57,804 nucleotides of DNA from JAGYLJ01 sp034661035. Its GTDB lineage: Bacteria; Patescibacteriota; Minisyncoccia; Phycocordibacterales; UBA12079. Positions 57,473 to 57,804 of the stretch are shown piece after piece (position 1 is the stretch's first letter; each line of letters opens with the position of its first letter). The notes below the pieces were generated by a model. The model was not told the DNA's origin and searched no databases. It was given only the letters and a program-made list of their open reading frames with translations. The translations under genes were made by a program, and so were the position numbers. Where the stretch lies: contig JAYEKM010000029.1 of the NCBI GenBank assembly GCA_034661035.1, positions 1 to 57,804 on the forward strand, given 5' to 3'.

Positions 57473-57804
57473 TCAAATTATTATGTCTTTAAAGGATTTA
57501 ACCCTAGAAACCTTATTTTCTAAATCTAGAAATACAACAATAATATCAAATTGCCACTCTACTTTATTAGAAAAACCCCTCTCTACTAGATAAGTCTGAA
57601 AAACACGTGATAATCGTTTTAACTTCTGGGAGTGAACATTGTTATCTACCCTATAATTACTCATCTTATCAGGAATCCCCTCCTTCAGACCATCACAAGA
57701 AACAGTTTTAACCTCTATAAAATAAAGTTTTTTAGTTTTCCTATTTTTAACCACTACATCAATTTCCCCCCATTTCTTCCAATAATTCCTTTCTATTATT
57801 TTAA
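57473..57804 (-). CDS. UPF0102/YraN family nuclease-like protein, truncated by the window edge
   Basis: C-terminal 109 residues of a YraN-type protein. The frame stays open to the window end and begins KIIERNYWKKWGEIDVVVKN, then LYFIEVKTV. GEID...EVK is the hallmark of the UPF0102 family, a restriction-endonuclease-like fold related to Holliday junction resolvases. A GTG at 57754 is an internal codon, not the true start. The N-terminus lies outside the window. Confidence 0.88.
   Translation of the reverse strand, partial: KIIERNYWKKWGEIDVVVKNRKTKKLYFIEVKTVSCDGLKEGIPDKMSNYRVDNNVHSQKLKRLSRVFQTYLVERGFSNKVEWQFDIIVVFLDLENKVSRVKSFKDIII

Noticed and set aside
1..57804. Alternative genetic code (UGA read as Gly, as in some Patescibacteria)
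   Set aside because: TGA ends several well-defined genes such as the HIT gene at its expected length, and no in-frame TGA is needed in any core gene.

Overview
The window is AT-rich, gene-dense bacterial chromosome that reads with the standard code (TGA and TAA both act as stops). Several features point to the Patescibacteria (Candidate Phyla Radiation), probably a Parcubacteria/Paceibacteria-type genome: short versions of core proteins (trigger factor without a PPIase domain, ComF without a zinc finger, ComEC without its metallo-beta-lactamase domain), a compact type IV pilus operon, GYAWSDNIGW-type surface repeats, and many genes whose -10 box sits 6-9 nt before the start codon. The lineage is an inference from gene content; no rRNA or ribosomal protein gene is present to test it.

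Layout. 0.1-9.1 kb: type IV pilus operon read leftward (pilM, pilN-, pilO- and pilP-like genes, pilB, pilT, pilC, three prepilins). 9.1-11.4 kb: comF and a TPR-bearing membrane glycosyltransferase. 11.5-14.9 kb: accessory patch with an autoregulated HTH-Fic gene, tRNA-Ser with a hairpin-rich element at its 3' end, and two small genes with strong Shine-Dalgarno sites. 14.9-22.8 kb: recG, a tRNA locus in which a complete tRNA-Ile(UAU) lies inside the anticodon-loop insertion of a second tRNA, an alpha/beta hydrolase, ftsH, smpB, ssrA (tmRNA), a GIY-YIG endonuclease and a DsbA/GILT-like oxidoreductase. 22.9-28.9 kb: membrane glycosyltransferase, comEC, RNase H, recJ, HIT protein. 29-32.3 kb: two paralogous secreted C10 (streptopain-like) proteases. 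32.3-34.3 kb: pgk-tpiA. 34.3-45.5 kb: surface-protein cluster (1481-aa multidomain protein, degenerate PilB-like ATPase, S74 self-cleaving fibre protein, GYAWSDNIGW-repeat protein). 45.7-53.1 kb: core genes on the plus strand (nusA, ppa, tig, clpP, rny, hup). 53.2-57.8 kb: tRNA-Gly with a second GIY-YIG gene, MscS channel, acyl carrier protein, small secreted or membrane proteins, tRNA-Pro and the edge of a YraN/UPF0102 gene.

Most notable signals. (1) The nested tRNA at 17176-17399: the outer halves have perfectly complementary acceptor stems, the insertion sits at position 37/38, and its flanks pair into a long rod carrying the inner tRNA at its tip. (2) A recurring arrangement at the 3' ends of structural RNA genes (tRNA-Ser, ssrA, tRNA-Gly): partial inverted and direct copies of the RNA 3' end follow downstream, in two of three cases after a small GIY-YIG gene. 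This looks like a family of tRNA/tmRNA-end elements. (3) A family of long-range inverted repeats (ACCCTGTTAAAT ... ATTTAAYAGGGT) in the leaders of at least four genes. (4) Two expression styles: -10-only, apparently leaderless housekeeping genes versus TTGACA/TTGCTT-promoted genes with strong AGGAG sites that are mostly secreted or accessory. (5) A HTH-Fic protein whose motif histidine is Gln, behind four AAATGTCATGATTA operators arranged as two pairs 22 bp apart.
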